Positions 31,783-40,354 of a stretch of DNA of 64,000 bases are shown here, in pieces (within the stretch, counting starts at the first letter, position 1; each line of letters starts with the position of its first letter). Made by a program: the position numbers and the translations under genes. The stretch spans positions 1-64,000 of the forward strand of contig NZ_JAHLYP010000047.1 in NCBI RefSeq assembly GCF_025127995.1, in the 5' to 3' direction. The notes under the pieces were generated by a model. The model saw only the letters and a list, made by a program, of their open reading frames with translations, was not told the origin of the DNA and searched no databases. The DNA is from Synechococcus sp. CS-1332 (GTDB lineage Bacteria; Cyanobacteriota; Cyanobacteriia; PCC-6307; Cyanobiaceae).

Positions 31783-32511
31783 TCACATCCGGCCCTGGAG
31801 GCGGTAAAGCAAGGTGGCGGCGCTTTCCCGCAGGGCCAGACGGTTGCGCTCGCGGGGCGAAAGGCCAGGATCGGCGGCAACGGGGGTCACGGTCAGCTTC
31901 TGGAGCTGAAAGGCCCGGCTGGCACGCGGCAGTTGCCACGGATCGGTGATCAGCACGATGGCCGGCCGGTTGGCCAGGGTGTGGTGATCACGGATCCAGG
32001 TGTTGGTGAGAGTGGCGTTCTCCCAGGTGGTGCGGGCACAGCTATCCCCGGAGATGCGCTCGGGTGGTACGCCGAGTTGGAGCAGACGTTGAGCGGTGGC
32101 AGGAGTGTCCCCAGACACATAGATGCGCTGCACGCGGCCCTGGTGCAGCATCCGAGCGGCCAGTGCGGTGGTGGCAGGAGCAATGTCGAAGCCCCTACCC
32201 ACGAGCACGGCCAGGGCCGGGCCGGGGGCTGAGGTAGGCGGCAGTGGCAGTTGGCTGCTCAGCCAGGCGCTGAGCCCTGCGGTGGTGAGGGGGCTGTAAA
32301 GGAGGGAAACGAAGGCAGCGGCAAGGCCACTGAGCAAGGCTCTCATAGGCCAACCGAAGCCTGCGGCGCGGCAGAGCAACAGCGCCAGGCCCGCGATCAG
32401 GGGCAACACCAGGACGGGGGTGATGAGCAGATTGAGCAGGGCGTCCCGCACGGGAAACCAGGCCATCGGCGCCGCTTGGCAGCTTGTCCAGTCGACGGCG
32501 GACGGCAGCAT
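31783..32511 (-). CDS. YdcF/ElyC-family protein (DUF218)
   Basis: 242 residues from ATG 32511; the frame is open to 32601 but the extra N-terminus is shared with an upstream gene remnant, and a parallel copy (34546) has an ATG at the same place. Two membrane segments (about 28-48 and 55-75) are followed by the DUF218 domain. Seen there are LAVLVGRGF, IYVSGDTPATAQRLLQLGV, TTWENAT and VLITDPWQLPRASRAFQ. Related proteins act in envelope or undecaprenyl-linked sugar metabolism. It probably acts at the inner membrane in the polysaccharide pathway. It ends just before an unrecognised frame. Confidence 0.75.
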   Translation of the reverse strand: MLPSAVDWTSCQAAPMAWFPVRDALLNLLITPVLVLPLIAGLALLLCRAAGFGWPMRALLSGLAAAFVSLLYSPLTTAGLSAWLSSQLPLPPTSAPGPALAVLVGRGFDIAPATTALAARMLHQGRVQRIYVSGDTPATAQRLLQLGVPPERISGDSCARTTWENATLTNTWIRDHHTLANRPAIVLITDPWQLPRASRAFQLQKLTVTPVAADPGLSPRERNRLALRESAATLLYRLQGRM

Positions 32512-32660
32512 GGGGCAAGATGCTGAGGCAATCAGCCTTGCAAAGGCTGGGGCTGCTCCAGTTCGCGGAAGCGGCAGGCGATCTGGACGAAATAGGGGCA
32601 TTTCAGCATGGCAAAGGCAAAACCCATGGAGCCATCACGCCAGCCGCCCATCAAAACGAT
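32463..32660 (+). repeat. Imperfect direct repeat, copy A (GT2 3' end plus ydcF 5' end)
   Basis: About 200 bp that match 34494-34690 in the same orientation at roughly 80 percent by eye. Shared runs include CTTGTCCAGTCGA, GCTGCTCCAGTTC, GGAGCCATC and GCCAGCCGCCCATCA. Copy A joins a truncated GT2 to an intact ydcF; copy B joins an intact GT2 to a truncated ydcF. Confidence 0.8.
32532..32660 (-). pseudogene. 3' fragment of a GT2 (WaaE-like) glycosyltransferase
   Basis: The last about 40 codons match the end of the intact GT2 at 34554-35393: LMGGWRDGS, then GFAF, then YFVQIACR and RELEQ, with few changes. Upstream of this the similarity stops abruptly and an unrelated AT-rich segment begins. 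It is therefore a truncated copy, not a gene. It lies 20 bp upstream of the intact ydcF start, preserving a GT2-to-ydcF order. Confidence 0.75.
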
Positions 32661-32988
32661 GCAATCGAGCCAAGCATTAATGGCTCGTACGCTCACTAAT
32701 CCCACTCTCAAAGTCCTGTTGAGCAAGACTCCCAGCTTACCCGATTGGCGCCGCTGGCAGAACAGGCATTCTCTACCGGTCTGTAGTTGACTGGCGTGGG
32801 GAATGAGTTAATCTAACGTTTAGGTTGGGTCGCTTAAGCTCGGATCACAACCGTGCTGACTAGACATCTTCTTATCAGCTGGAATAAACTTGCAAGGTTC
32901 AATAACAAGCACCAAGCAAGGGTTTCAGGCCTTGAGCAGACGACAAGTCTTCACAGTTATCTACCTACTTTTCCTTAGGATTTATTGA
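32661..32988. other. AT-rich intergenic region upstream of GT8 gene
   Basis: About 330 bp with a sharp drop in GC relative to both sides. No gene is recognised. It probably contains the promoter of the GT8 gene, but I cannot name convincing -35 and -10 boxes. Confidence 0.5.
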
Positions 32989-33942
32989 ATGGCCTTCGCA
33001 GTGGCTTTGTGTGCTGACCAGAATGTAGTGTCACCTACACTTGCAACCATCTACTCACTCGTTTTCGCAACTCGCTCAAAGGTTGAGATCTATATTGTTT
33101 GCTCGGGTTGGTCTTCTCATGACAAGAGTATGATTCTGCGAATTCTGGAAGAAGCAACAGGAAGAGCGCAAGCACACTTCATCGATTTAGACTCAACATC
33201 TATTATAGAACGATTAAGATCTTTTGCTAATGGTCTTCACGGTAACTACATGTCGTGGATCCGCTTATTTCTTCCCTCTTTGCTGCCTGACCTAGATAGG
33301 GTTCTTTACTTAGATACTGACCTCGTTGTCGATGCAGACCTTCAGCCTTTATATTCCATCGATCTTCACGGGCAGCTACTGGCAGCAGTAGAAGGCGGCA
33401 GCGTTGCCCATAGTCTAGATGGCCCATTCTTGTTGGAACATGGCATTAGTCCATCTGCGACATACTTCAACGCTGGAGTCTTAGTAATAGACTTAAAAGG
33501 CTGGCGCGAGACTAGAGCCACTGAGCGGATGCTTTCCTTTGTTGAACAAAAACATTCCTTACCGAGCCATGACCAAACACTCCTCAACTACTTTTTCTCT
33601 GGGAGTTATGCAATATTTTCCTCCACTTACAACCATCCATTGTACACACATAGTCCTCCAGTTGATTTACGCCTTGAAGGGCAAGATCGACGCGTCTATC
33701 ATTTCGTTGGAAGCCCAAAACCATGGGACGCCTTCGGCTGGCTACTGCATAGAAATTATCTACTTTATGAACAGATGCACGAACAATCTGTCCCCAAAGC
33801 TCGCCAACGACTACCACCTCTTCCTTCCTCAGCCAGCATTTACCGAACTTGGCATATTCGAATGTCCTATCTTAGAATTCTTTTTATTTATACAAAATGG
33901 CTGACACTAAGGCTGAGAAAGGTTTTCCAAGGGAAAGCCTAA
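32989..33942 (+). CDS. Glycosyltransferase family 8 (GT-A fold)
   Basis: 317 residues from ATG 32989. The sequence begins with a typical GT8 start (VALCADQNVVSPTLATIYSL). The metal-binding DxD is in LYLDTDLVVD (Asp109, Asp111), followed by YFNAGVLVIDLKGWR and HDQTLLNYF, and HFVGSPKPW closes the active site. GT8 enzymes are retaining galactosyl/glucosyltransferases of LPS and capsule pathways. Codon use is clearly more AT-rich than the flanking genes and the gene runs against its plus/minus neighbours, so it is likely acquired. It sits between the two copies of the direct repeat. Confidence 0.85.
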   Translation: MAFAVALCADQNVVSPTLATIYSLVFATRSKVEIYIVCSGWSSHDKSMILRILEEATGRAQAHFIDLDSTSIIERLRSFANGLHGNYMSWIRLFLPSLLPDLDRVLYLDTDLVVDADLQPLYSIDLHGQLLAAVEGGSVAHSLDGPFLLEHGISPSATYFNAGVLVIDLKGWRETRATERMLSFVEQKHSLPSHDQTLLNYFFSGSYAIFSSTYNHPLYTHSPPVDLRLEGQDRRVYHFVGSPKPWDAFGWLLHRNYLLYEQMHEQSVPKARQRLPPLPSSASIYRTWHIRMSYLRILFIYTKWLTLRLRKVFQGKA

Positions 33943-34475
33943 GATGCTTAAATGGTTTCCCCCTTTTCCGTCTACCCGACTCCGTTTCTGCGTCCATGCG
34001 AGTCACTACAAAAGAATTTGTTCATGCTAAATTTTCACTGGTTCATTTGCTGTGGCTTCTTCCGCGCCACCTGCATAAAGCTGCCCTAACTACCTGTGGC
34101 TTTACCGCCAGTTTTTCAAGTCTGCAGCTACACAAGCTGCAACTGGAGGATGGCCTCCTTGGAGCATGGAGCACATGGGTCCGCCGCGGAACTGGGGAGA
34201 TGCCGGTTAGAAGGACATCTCTTGCGACCGAGGCGCAAAAGGCTGACTTAGGCACACATTGGGCGGGCAAGATTTTTTTTATAGAGGCCTATGGGGGTAC
34301 CTCACAGAGCACGCTCAGGCTGCTGGCGTGATCAACGGCCACTTGGACCTACTCATGGCCAATCCGAGTGAGTTTTCCATGAATAGATCAAGGTTGATCC
34401 GGTGGCCGACCAACGGCTATGACGGCCGTCTTGAGGACCCTGGAATTTCGACGGGGCATTCGAACAACATGAAGT
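33943..34475. other. Non-coding or decayed stretch with one coherent frame
   Basis: No intact gene. From a T8 tract (34273-34280) to about 34498 one plus-strand frame reads like protein (GYLTEHAQAAGVINGHLDLL, then SRLIRWPTNGYDGRLEDPG). It has no recognised family and no valid start, and it runs into the antisense of the repeat. Before the T8 tract a different frame is open. This may be a gene remnant broken at the homopolymer. Confidence 0.35.
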
Positions 34476-34546
34476 ATGTCCCGAAGAAGCAACAGGGCCA
34501 TCGGAACCGCCGGGCAACTTGTCCAGTCGAGAGAGGACGGCAGCAT
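34476..34546 (-). pseudogene. 5' fragment of a ydcF-like gene
   Basis: From ATG 34546 the first about 23 codons (MLPSSLDWTSCPAVPMA, then RD) match the start of the intact ydcF-like gene at 32511 (MLPSAVDWTSCQAAPMA, then RD). Then similarity ends and the frame continues without YdcF features. It lies 8 bp after the stop of the intact GT2. Confidence 0.65.
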
Positions 34547-34690
34547 TGTTACCTCAGCCCGGGATCGGCGGAAGCTGCTCCAGTTCCCGGTAGCGGCAGG
34601 CAATCTGCACGAAGTAGGCGGATTTGAGCAAGGAAAAGGCGAAACCCACGGAGCCATCGCGCCAGCCGCCCATCAGAAAAAAGCTGCCGA
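34494..34690 (+). repeat. Imperfect direct repeat, copy B (GT2 3' end plus ydcF 5' end)
   Basis: Partner of 32463-32660, same orientation, about 80 percent similar by eye with one gap of about eight bases at the GT2-ydcF spacer. The two copies are about 2.0 kb apart and enclose the AT-rich GT8 gene. Confidence 0.8.
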
Positions 34691-35393
34691 AGAAGAACAC
34701 CAGCCCACCCCACGGTGTGGTGACCAAACGATACTTGAGGCGCTGGTTCCGGCTCCATGTTTTCGCGGCGGCGCTTTCCCTGAGTGATGCCAGCAAGCGC
34801 TGGGCTTCCCATGCGGCGTATTCGTTATGCTTCCGCATGTAAGCGTCGATGCCACGCAAGTCGCGGTGGTCGATGCGGCTACGAATGGTGCCGATGGAGC
34901 CTCTCACGATCGGGTGCTCGTGCACTTCCATGTCGCATTGCGACCAAGCCTCCTCTTCGATGCGCTCGTATTCCACCTCGCCCACGCGGAAGAGCGCCAA
35001 CTTGTGTAGGGGATAGCCACCACGCAGTCGACGACCGAGGAAATAGTTGGTGTAGGTGAGCCGGTAGCCCTTAAAGGGGCTTTGGGGGAGCACGGCCGCG
35101 ATTTCACACTTCACATCCGGCGAGAGGATCTCATCGGCATCGAGAAACAGCACCCAGGCCGTTGGAGGGGTGTGGTGGCGCAGGAACCAGTTGCGCTTCT
35201 TGGGGAAGCGGCCATTCCATTCAAAATTGACGACCTCAGCGCCATGGCTGCGGGCCATCTCAGCGGTGGCATCGGTGCTGCTTGAATCGATCACCACCAC
35301 CGAGCGGGCGAAGCCGGTGCCAATGGCCTGCAGACAAGGCGCGAGGTTGCGCTCCTCGTTCCGAACAGGGAGTGCAACCGTGAGATCAAGCAT
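34554..35393 (-). CDS. Glycosyltransferase family 2, WaaE/KdtX-like
   Basis: 279 residues from ATG 35393. GT-A features are LTVALPVRNEERNLAPCL, VVIDSSSTDAT, PKKRNWFL and LFLDADEILS (DxD). Then HKLALFRVGEVEYERIEEEAW, HEHPIV and a C-terminal membrane-near part (FFFGSFFLMGGWRDG). This pattern is typical of WaaE-like beta-1,4-glucosyltransferases acting on a membrane-linked acceptor. It starts 3 bp after the WcaF-like gene stop, last in a packed seven-gene run. Its 3' end is duplicated at 32532-32660. Confidence 0.87.
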   Translation of the reverse strand: MLDLTVALPVRNEERNLAPCLQAIGTGFARSVVVIDSSSTDATAEMARSHGAEVVNFEWNGRFPKKRNWFLRHHTPPTAWVLFLDADEILSPDVKCEIAAVLPQSPFKGYRLTYTNYFLGRRLRGGYPLHKLALFRVGEVEYERIEEEAWSQCDMEVHEHPIVRGSIGTIRSRIDHRDLRGIDAYMRKHNEYAAWEAQRLLASLRESAAAKTWSRNQRLKYRLVTTPWGGLVFFFGSFFLMGGWRDGSVGFAFSLLKSAYFVQIACRYRELEQLPPIPG

Positions 35394-35396
35394 GAA

Positions 35397-35945
35397 TCAG
35401 CTCCTCTTCCGGGGCTTGATGGGCTTGCAGGGATTGCCAGCGCACACCATCCAGGCGGGCTGGGATCGCATCGCCACAGATCGGGCGCCGATCACGGCCC
35501 CTTCACCGATCTGCACTCCGGGGCCCACAAAGGCCTCAGTGCAGATCCAGGCATCGGCGCCAATGGTGATCGGCCTGGCGAAGAGCGGAAAGGTGGCCGA
35601 GGAGTAGTCGTGGGAGCCGGTGCAGAGATGGGCGCCCTGCGACACCACAACGCGTTCGCCGAGGTGAATCGGGGCCATGGAATAGCAGATCACCCGCGGG
35701 CCCAGGCATGCCTTAGCGGCCATGTGCAAATTCCAGGGAGCCCAGATGCAGGCATCGCTGTAGATGTGGCAACCGGCTCCGATGCGGGCACCGAAGCAGC
35801 GCAGAAGCCAGCTCCGCCAGGCGTGAAGCGGTCGTGGTGTGGGCCGGAACAGCAGCGTCCACACCAGCTGCCAGCTGACGCGTGCCAGACGATTGCGACG
35901 GGAGAAGCTAGCGCCCTCAAAGGGTTTGTTGTTGGCGAGGATCAC
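35397..35945 (-). CDS. WcaF-like hexapeptide O-acetyltransferase
   Basis: 182 residues from ATG 35945, overlapping the upstream stop (ATGA). Left-handed beta-helix hexapeptide repeats run from about residue 50 to 165 (IGAGCHIYSDA, then IHLGERVVVSQGAHLCTGSHD, shortened here to its start and end, IHLGER and CTGSHD, and ITIGADAWICTEAFVGPG). The active His is in GSHDYSS. It transfers acetyl from acetyl-CoA to a sugar of the repeat unit. It is short and matches colanic-acid WcaF enzymes in layout. Confidence 0.85.
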   Translation of the reverse strand: MILANNKPFEGASFSRRNRLARVSWQLVWTLLFRPTPRPLHAWRSWLLRCFGARIGAGCHIYSDACIWAPWNLHMAAKACLGPRVICYSMAPIHLGERVVVSQGAHLCTGSHDYSSATFPLFARPITIGADAWICTEAFVGPGVQIGEGAVIGARSVAMRSQPAWMVCAGNPCKPIKPRKRS

Positions 35946-37102
35946 GAGACGTGGCGAGCGGATTCGAGCACCGGCAGCAGATTCCTGGCCACCGACGCAA
36001 AATCAAACCGATCCCTGAACAGCTGCGCCCCCCGCTCCCCCATCCGCGCCTGCTCGGCGGCCGGCATCGCCAGCCACTGGCCCAAGGCTGCGGTTGTTCC
36101 GGCAATGGTGTCGGAATGGACCAATCCGGCCCCGGCCTTCTCCACCTCGGAGGAGATGTTCACGGGATGAGCAATCGCCACAGGTAGGCCGCAGCCCATG
36201 GCTTCCGCCACCACGATGCCGAAGTTCTCCTGGTGGGAGGGAAGGCAGAACAGCTCGGCACTGCGGAAGGCGCCCCACTTGAGATCGCCGCTGAGCATGC
36301 CAGGCCAGGTGAGTCGGTCGGCAATCCCAAGCTGGGCAGCGTACCGTTGCAGGTCCGCTTGCCAGCCCATTTGATCCGGCCCCGCGATCACCAGGTGCAG
36401 GCGAGGATCGCTCGCGGCCACTCCGGCAAAGGCCTCGATCAGCAGATCCACGCCCTTCTTGGGATGGAGGCGGCTGAGGAAGAGCAGGAGGCGCTTTCCC
36501 TGGAGATGGGGATGGGCCTCGAGAAAGAGGCGGCGCTGCGCATCCGCCTCTCCGGGAGGGGATGAGGTGCCGTAGCCCACCACACGCTCGCGGGCCCGAT
36601 AGAGCCAGAACGACTGGCGGGCCAGCAACCGCTCCTGCTCGCAGGTGAACAGCACGGCCCTGGCATCCCGCAGCACCCGGTACTCGCCCCAGGGCCAGTA
36701 GGCCCACTTCTTGAGGTGCTTGAGCGGATAGGTGTGCTTGAACCAGGGATCGAGCATCCCATGGGGGTACACGAAATAGGGGATGCCCGTGCCGTGCAGG
36801 GCCCGCCAGGTGGCGAAGGCGTGGTACTGCCACACACCGTGCACGATCACCGCGTCATGGCCTTGGGCGAGAGCTCGGATGCGGGAGGGGAGCCCGCGGC
36901 GATAGCCGTAGAGGCCATGGACGGGGCCCAGGCCGCAATCGGGAGGGGAGTGGTTGCGGAGCCAGGGGGCATCGGGTGGGTCGAGGCTGGCTAGGGTGCT
37001 GCTCACCCCGAGAGCCGCCAGGTGGGGGACCATCTGGCGGACGCCCTCGATCGGCCCACCGCCAAGAGGATCGAGCGACCGATTGAGGTTGAGGATTTTC
37101 AA
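35942..37102 (-). CDS. Glycosyltransferase family 4 (GT-B fold)
   Basis: 386 residues from TTG 37102. The frame is open to 37381, but the family N-terminus (KILNLNRSLDPLGGGPIEG) begins right at this TTG, which overlaps the stop of the Wzy-like gene as TTGA. Conserved parts are HGVWQYHAFATWRA, PHGMLDPWF, FLSRLHPKKGVDLLIEAF, PGMLSGDLKW, and the donor-site PSHQENFGIVVAEAMGCG with a Glu-x7-Glu. It adds one sugar of the repeat unit from a nucleotide sugar at the inner membrane. Its stop overlaps the next gene. Confidence 0.87.
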   Translation of the reverse strand: MKILNLNRSLDPLGGGPIEGVRQMVPHLAALGVSSTLASLDPPDAPWLRNHSPPDCGLGPVHGLYGYRRGLPSRIRALAQGHDAVIVHGVWQYHAFATWRALHGTGIPYFVYPHGMLDPWFKHTYPLKHLKKWAYWPWGEYRVLRDARAVLFTCEQERLLARQSFWLYRARERVVGYGTSSPPGEADAQRRLFLEAHPHLQGKRLLLFLSRLHPKKGVDLLIEAFAGVAASDPRLHLVIAGPDQMGWQADLQRYAAQLGIADRLTWPGMLSGDLKWGAFRSAELFCLPSHQENFGIVVAEAMGCGLPVAIAHPVNISSEVEKAGAGLVHSDTIAGTTAALGQWLAMPAAEQARMGERGAQLFRDRFDFASVARNLLPVLESARHVS

Positions 37103-38433
37103 GCCTGGCCAGGGGTAGGGATCAGCACGACGTAGGAGGGCGTGTTGGCAGCCGCCCAGGTGAGGCCGGCGGACACCACCAGAAAACCGAGTGAGGTGGG
37201 CTGGCTGAGACCACCGGAGATGACCCCGAGCAACGAAGCACCAAGGAAGATCAGGGGCATGCGGTTGCCCTGAGAAGCGGAGAGAAGGGAAAGCTGCAAC
37301 AGGAACCAACCGAGGGCCACCCGCCAGGCGATGAACACGAAACCGAGGGGAAGTCCCAGCTCGCCGAGGATGGCATCCCATGAGCCTTCGGCGATGAGGA
37401 AGGTGCGTTCACCTGTCAATCGCTGGGCCCCCACATTGGTGCCCATGCCGATTCCCATGCCCAGAATCGGCGCTGCGTCACGATTCTCAAAGGCGCTGGT
37501 ATAGCCACCCAGAACTCTGTTCTGAATCACGCCCAAGAGCCCATCCTCTCCCGACTCACTTTCATTGGCCATGGTCCAGCGCGCTGAGAAGGCTTCACTG
37601 GTGTCCCTGAACGCAGGGATAGACGATCCGATCAGAACCACCAACAGAATCGCAATCAGGCTGGAGATCAGGGGCAAGATTCGGGTGCGGGAGAGCAACA
37701 TGGCACAGACGACAGCCACCACGACAAGCACGTAGCCGAAGAGCAGCGAGCGGCTGATGGAGACGGGCAAGGCCACCACCAACCCCAGCCCGGCTGCAAG
37801 CAGAAGCAGCAGGCGGGCTGGAGTTTGTCGCATGCCATAGAGACGGGCGAACAGCGCGGCTGCGGCCAGGGTGAAGAAGGACACCAGGCCGTTGATGAAG
37901 GAAAAGGTGCCCGGCGGGCGCGAGCGTCCCAGGGCACCGGTAAAGGCCGCTGTGTCTTCCCCACCGGGGGCGACATTGAGAATGTGGCCGTCCGGCAGGT
38001 TCGACTGGGCCACGATCAGTAACGTCATCGGAAGGCTTATCAGCAGCAGCGCCTTGGCGAAGCGCAACACGCCCTCGCGATCGAAGGCGGCGGCGTAGAG
38101 AAAAATCAGGGGCAGATGGATCAGCAGAATCCGGGTGCCAAAGATAGCCGTGATCAGATCACGATGCCCAACCAGCATGGCCAGAAAAAACGCGGCGAAG
38201 GCGATACCGAAGAGCCACTGCAGCCATGACTGAAACCGCCGCTGCAGCAGCAGTGGAGCCCCGCGCCAGAGGGCGAGCAATGCCACGGGATCGCGGACAA
38301 GCAGCAAGGGGGTGGACAGGCTCGGGATCATCCACTTACGCAGGGCCCCCTCGAAGATGAGGAGCCAGAAATACAGCCAGAGCAAAAGGCGCAGCTGGCG
38401 CCAATGGGCAGTGGTGAGGGATGGTCCGCTCAA
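37099..38433 (-). CDS. O-antigen ligase/Wzy-like polysaccharide polymerase
   Basis: 444 residues from TTG 38433, overlapping the stop of the upstream GT4 (TTGA). The frame is open to 38514 but would run into that gene. About ten to twelve membrane segments are visible, with a large periplasmic loop around residues 290-345 (SARWTMANESESG, then NRVLGGYTSAFENRD). That layout is typical of the Wzy_C/O-antigen ligase superfamily. It would polymerise lipid-linked repeats in the periplasm. Sequence alone cannot separate polymerase from ligase. It is the only such protein in the window. Confidence 0.75.
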   Translation of the reverse strand: MSGPSLTTAHWRQLRLLLWLYFWLLIFEGALRKWMIPSLSTPLLLVRDPVALLALWRGAPLLLQRRFQSWLQWLFGIAFAAFFLAMLVGHRDLITAIFGTRILLIHLPLIFLYAAAFDREGVLRFAKALLLISLPMTLLIVAQSNLPDGHILNVAPGGEDTAAFTGALGRSRPPGTFSFINGLVSFFTLAAAALFARLYGMRQTPARLLLLLAAGLGLVVALPVSISRSLLFGYVLVVVAVVCAMLLSRTRILPLISSLIAILLVVLIGSSIPAFRDTSEAFSARWTMANESESGEDGLLGVIQNRVLGGYTSAFENRDAAPILGMGIGMGTNVGAQRLTGERTFLIAEGSWDAILGELGLPLGFVFIAWRVALGWFLLQLSLLSASQGNRMPLIFLGASLLGVISGGLSQPTSLGFLVVSAGLTWAAANTPSYVVLIPTPGQA

Positions 38434-39680
38434 TGGTGCAACAGGGGTGCAACGGCATCCACCAAGGCCGTCTGATAGCTGCTCCAAGAGATCGCGGCGG
38501 CCCGGCGCAGGCAAGCCTGGCGCATCGCCGCGAGCTGATCGCGATCGTCGTCGAGTTCAGCGAGCCGCTGGGCAATGGCCGCACTGTCGCGGATGGGAAC
38601 GATGAAGCCTTCCACCCCATCACGGATAAGATCCGGTGCGGCGGTATTGGGGGTGGCGATCACCGGCAGCCCCTGGGAGAGGGCCTCGGTGAGCACCAGG
38701 CCGAAGCCTTCGAACAGCGAAGGGAACACCAGCACATCGTGCTGGCGCATCTGTTCTAGAATCGCCCCATGAGGTAGTGATGGGATTGCCTTATGCCGTT
38801 CCAGCGCAGCGGTCAGCGGTGCGCAGCTGGTGGAGGTGGGCCTGCCGATCAGGGTGAGGGTCACGGCGCCGGCCAGCTGGGCCACCGCCTCGAGCAGGTA
38901 GGACAGGCCCCTGCGTTGGCCGAGGGAGCCCACGAACAACACCCTAAGGGGCCCGAAGCCTAGGCCCCGCAAGGGTTGGGTGGTGGGTGGTGGCGCCCCG
39001 TAGGGCAGCACATGGATTGGTACGCTGCAAGCCTGGTTACTTGTGAGCGTGTGGCGCACGAACTGGGAAGCCACGACCACCACATCGGCCTTGTTGAGTT
39101 CTGCATCCTTGCTGGCCAACTTGGCGACACTGTCGCGAAGGCCGGTGAGGGTGGAGGCCCACTGGGGCAGGAGCTCGGCCTCCTCGGCAAAGATCTGGCG
39201 AGCTGATTTCCAGTAGCCGATCGGCAACTCATAGATGCGGGACAGACCAAGCCCCTGGGCCACCTCGAAGGTGGCTAGGGCGGCATCTTCGTAGGCGTAC
39301 ACCGCACAGAGCCCTGGGGTTCGTGGCAGGGCAGCGGCCACGCTGCGATCAAAGGAGCGAATCACCCGATCGATGCTTAACAGGCCGGCCTCATGGCAGA
39401 GCAGGGGCTGCCAATCAAATTTTACGGCTGCAAGCCGGGGCGCTTCCCACCAAGGATGGCTGTGCTGGAGGGAGAGGGGAAGATCAGGGAAGGAGCGGCG
39501 CTCCAATTCAACGCGCAGCGCCTTGGGCAGCAGCCCAGCGAGAGGGGCCCGGTTGTTCCAGCAGAGACAGCTGTGAAATCCCTGCAGCAAGCCGACTCGA
39601 TGGAAGGCCGACGCAGCCGCACGCACATTAGCGTTACCGGTAGGGTGTGACAGCAGCAGCACGTTTGAGGTGGCCGTCAT
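38430..39680 (-). CDS. Glycosyltransferase family 4 (GT-B fold)
   Basis: 416 residues from ATG 39680, which overlaps the stop codon region of the upstream... (the next minus-strand gene ends at 39677, ATGA). Seen are an N-terminal acceptor domain with LLSHPTGNANVRAAASAF, then RVLFVGSLGQRRGLSYLLEA. The donor site FPSLFEGFGLVLTEALSQG shows the EGFG-x-x-x-x-E pattern of GT4. It is one of four GT4 enzymes in the packed cluster. The linkage it makes cannot be told. Confidence 0.87.
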   Translation of the reverse strand: MTATSNVLLLSHPTGNANVRAAASAFHRVGLLQGFHSCLCWNNRAPLAGLLPKALRVELERRSFPDLPLSLQHSHPWWEAPRLAAVKFDWQPLLCHEAGLLSIDRVIRSFDRSVAAALPRTPGLCAVYAYEDAALATFEVAQGLGLSRIYELPIGYWKSARQIFAEEAELLPQWASTLTGLRDSVAKLASKDAELNKADVVVVASQFVRHTLTSNQACSVPIHVLPYGAPPPTTQPLRGLGFGPLRVLFVGSLGQRRGLSYLLEAVAQLAGAVTLTLIGRPTSTSCAPLTAALERHKAIPSLPHGAILEQMRQHDVLVFPSLFEGFGLVLTEALSQGLPVIATPNTAAPDLIRDGVEGFIVPIRDSAAIAQRLAELDDDRDQLAAMRQACLRRAAAISWSSYQTALVDAVAPLLHH

Positions 39681-40354
39681 TCCACGAAGCCATCGCTGCG
39701 GCGGAAATAGGCAGCCTCCGGATCGATCGCTTTCCTACGGACGGCGGGCTGGCCGGCATACAGGCTCCATGGCTCAACTTGCTGCCGGTTGAGCAGGGAA
39801 CAGGCACCAAGCACAGAGTGGGACGGCAAGGCACTTCCCCCGAGCAGCACCACACGGGTGCCCACGAAGCAGTAGGCGCCGATGTGAATCGGCGCACAGT
39901 GCTGGCGATTGTGCTTGAGGTCGATCGAATGGGTGAGGAACTGGGAGCCGTAGCCGGCCACGGTGGTGAAGGGGCCGATGGTGATGCTGTCGGAGCAGTC
40001 AAGGTGATGATTCTTCGCGACCCATGCCGATACACCGAGATGGAGCTGGGAAGAGCGCTGCGGCAGGTGGCGGAAGTGGCGGGAAGGGGCCTTGGTGGAG
40101 AGGCCGGTGATCCAGTTGCCCCGACCGATGTGGCTGTCGCGATCCAGCTGGATACGGTCGAGATGGATGGCCACGCAAAAGTGGTCGATCGAGGAGTCAG
40201 CCTGCATCTCAAGATGGCCAGGGTAAATCCAGGCGATGCCGATCCTGGCGGTGGGGCTGAGGCGATAGCCGAAGCAACGGACGAGCAAACGGCGCTTGAG
40301 CGGCCAGGGCAACAGGCAGATGACGGCGCGTACCAGCAGCCGAAGAAGCTTCAT
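39677..40354 (-). CDS. Hexapeptide-repeat acyltransferase
   Basis: 225 residues from ATG 40354, overlapping the upstream GT4 stop (ATGA). The N-terminus is basic and hydrophobic (LLRLLVRAVICLLPWPLKRR). Beta-helix repeats follow (SPTARIGIAWI, HIGRGNWI, then TIGPFTTVAGYGSQFLTHS, IHIGAYCFVGTRVVLL), with a His in the middle region. It resembles sugar O-acetyltransferases such as WcaB/WcaF relatives. The acceptor is unknown. It is translationally coupled on both sides. Confidence 0.75.
   Translation of the reverse strand: MKLLRLLVRAVICLLPWPLKRRLLVRCFGYRLSPTARIGIAWIYPGHLEMQADSSIDHFCVAIHLDRIQLDRDSHIGRGNWITGLSTKAPSRHFRHLPQRSSQLHLGVSAWVAKNHHLDCSDSITIGPFTTVAGYGSQFLTHSIDLKHNRQHCAPIHIGAYCFVGTRVVLLGGSALPSHSVLGACSLLNRQQVEPWSLYAGQPAVRRKAIDPEAAYFRRSDGFVE

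Noticed and set aside
33897-34331. 144-codon plus-strand frame after the GT8 gene
   Set aside because: No start signal, no recognisable motif, and it overlaps the end of GT8.
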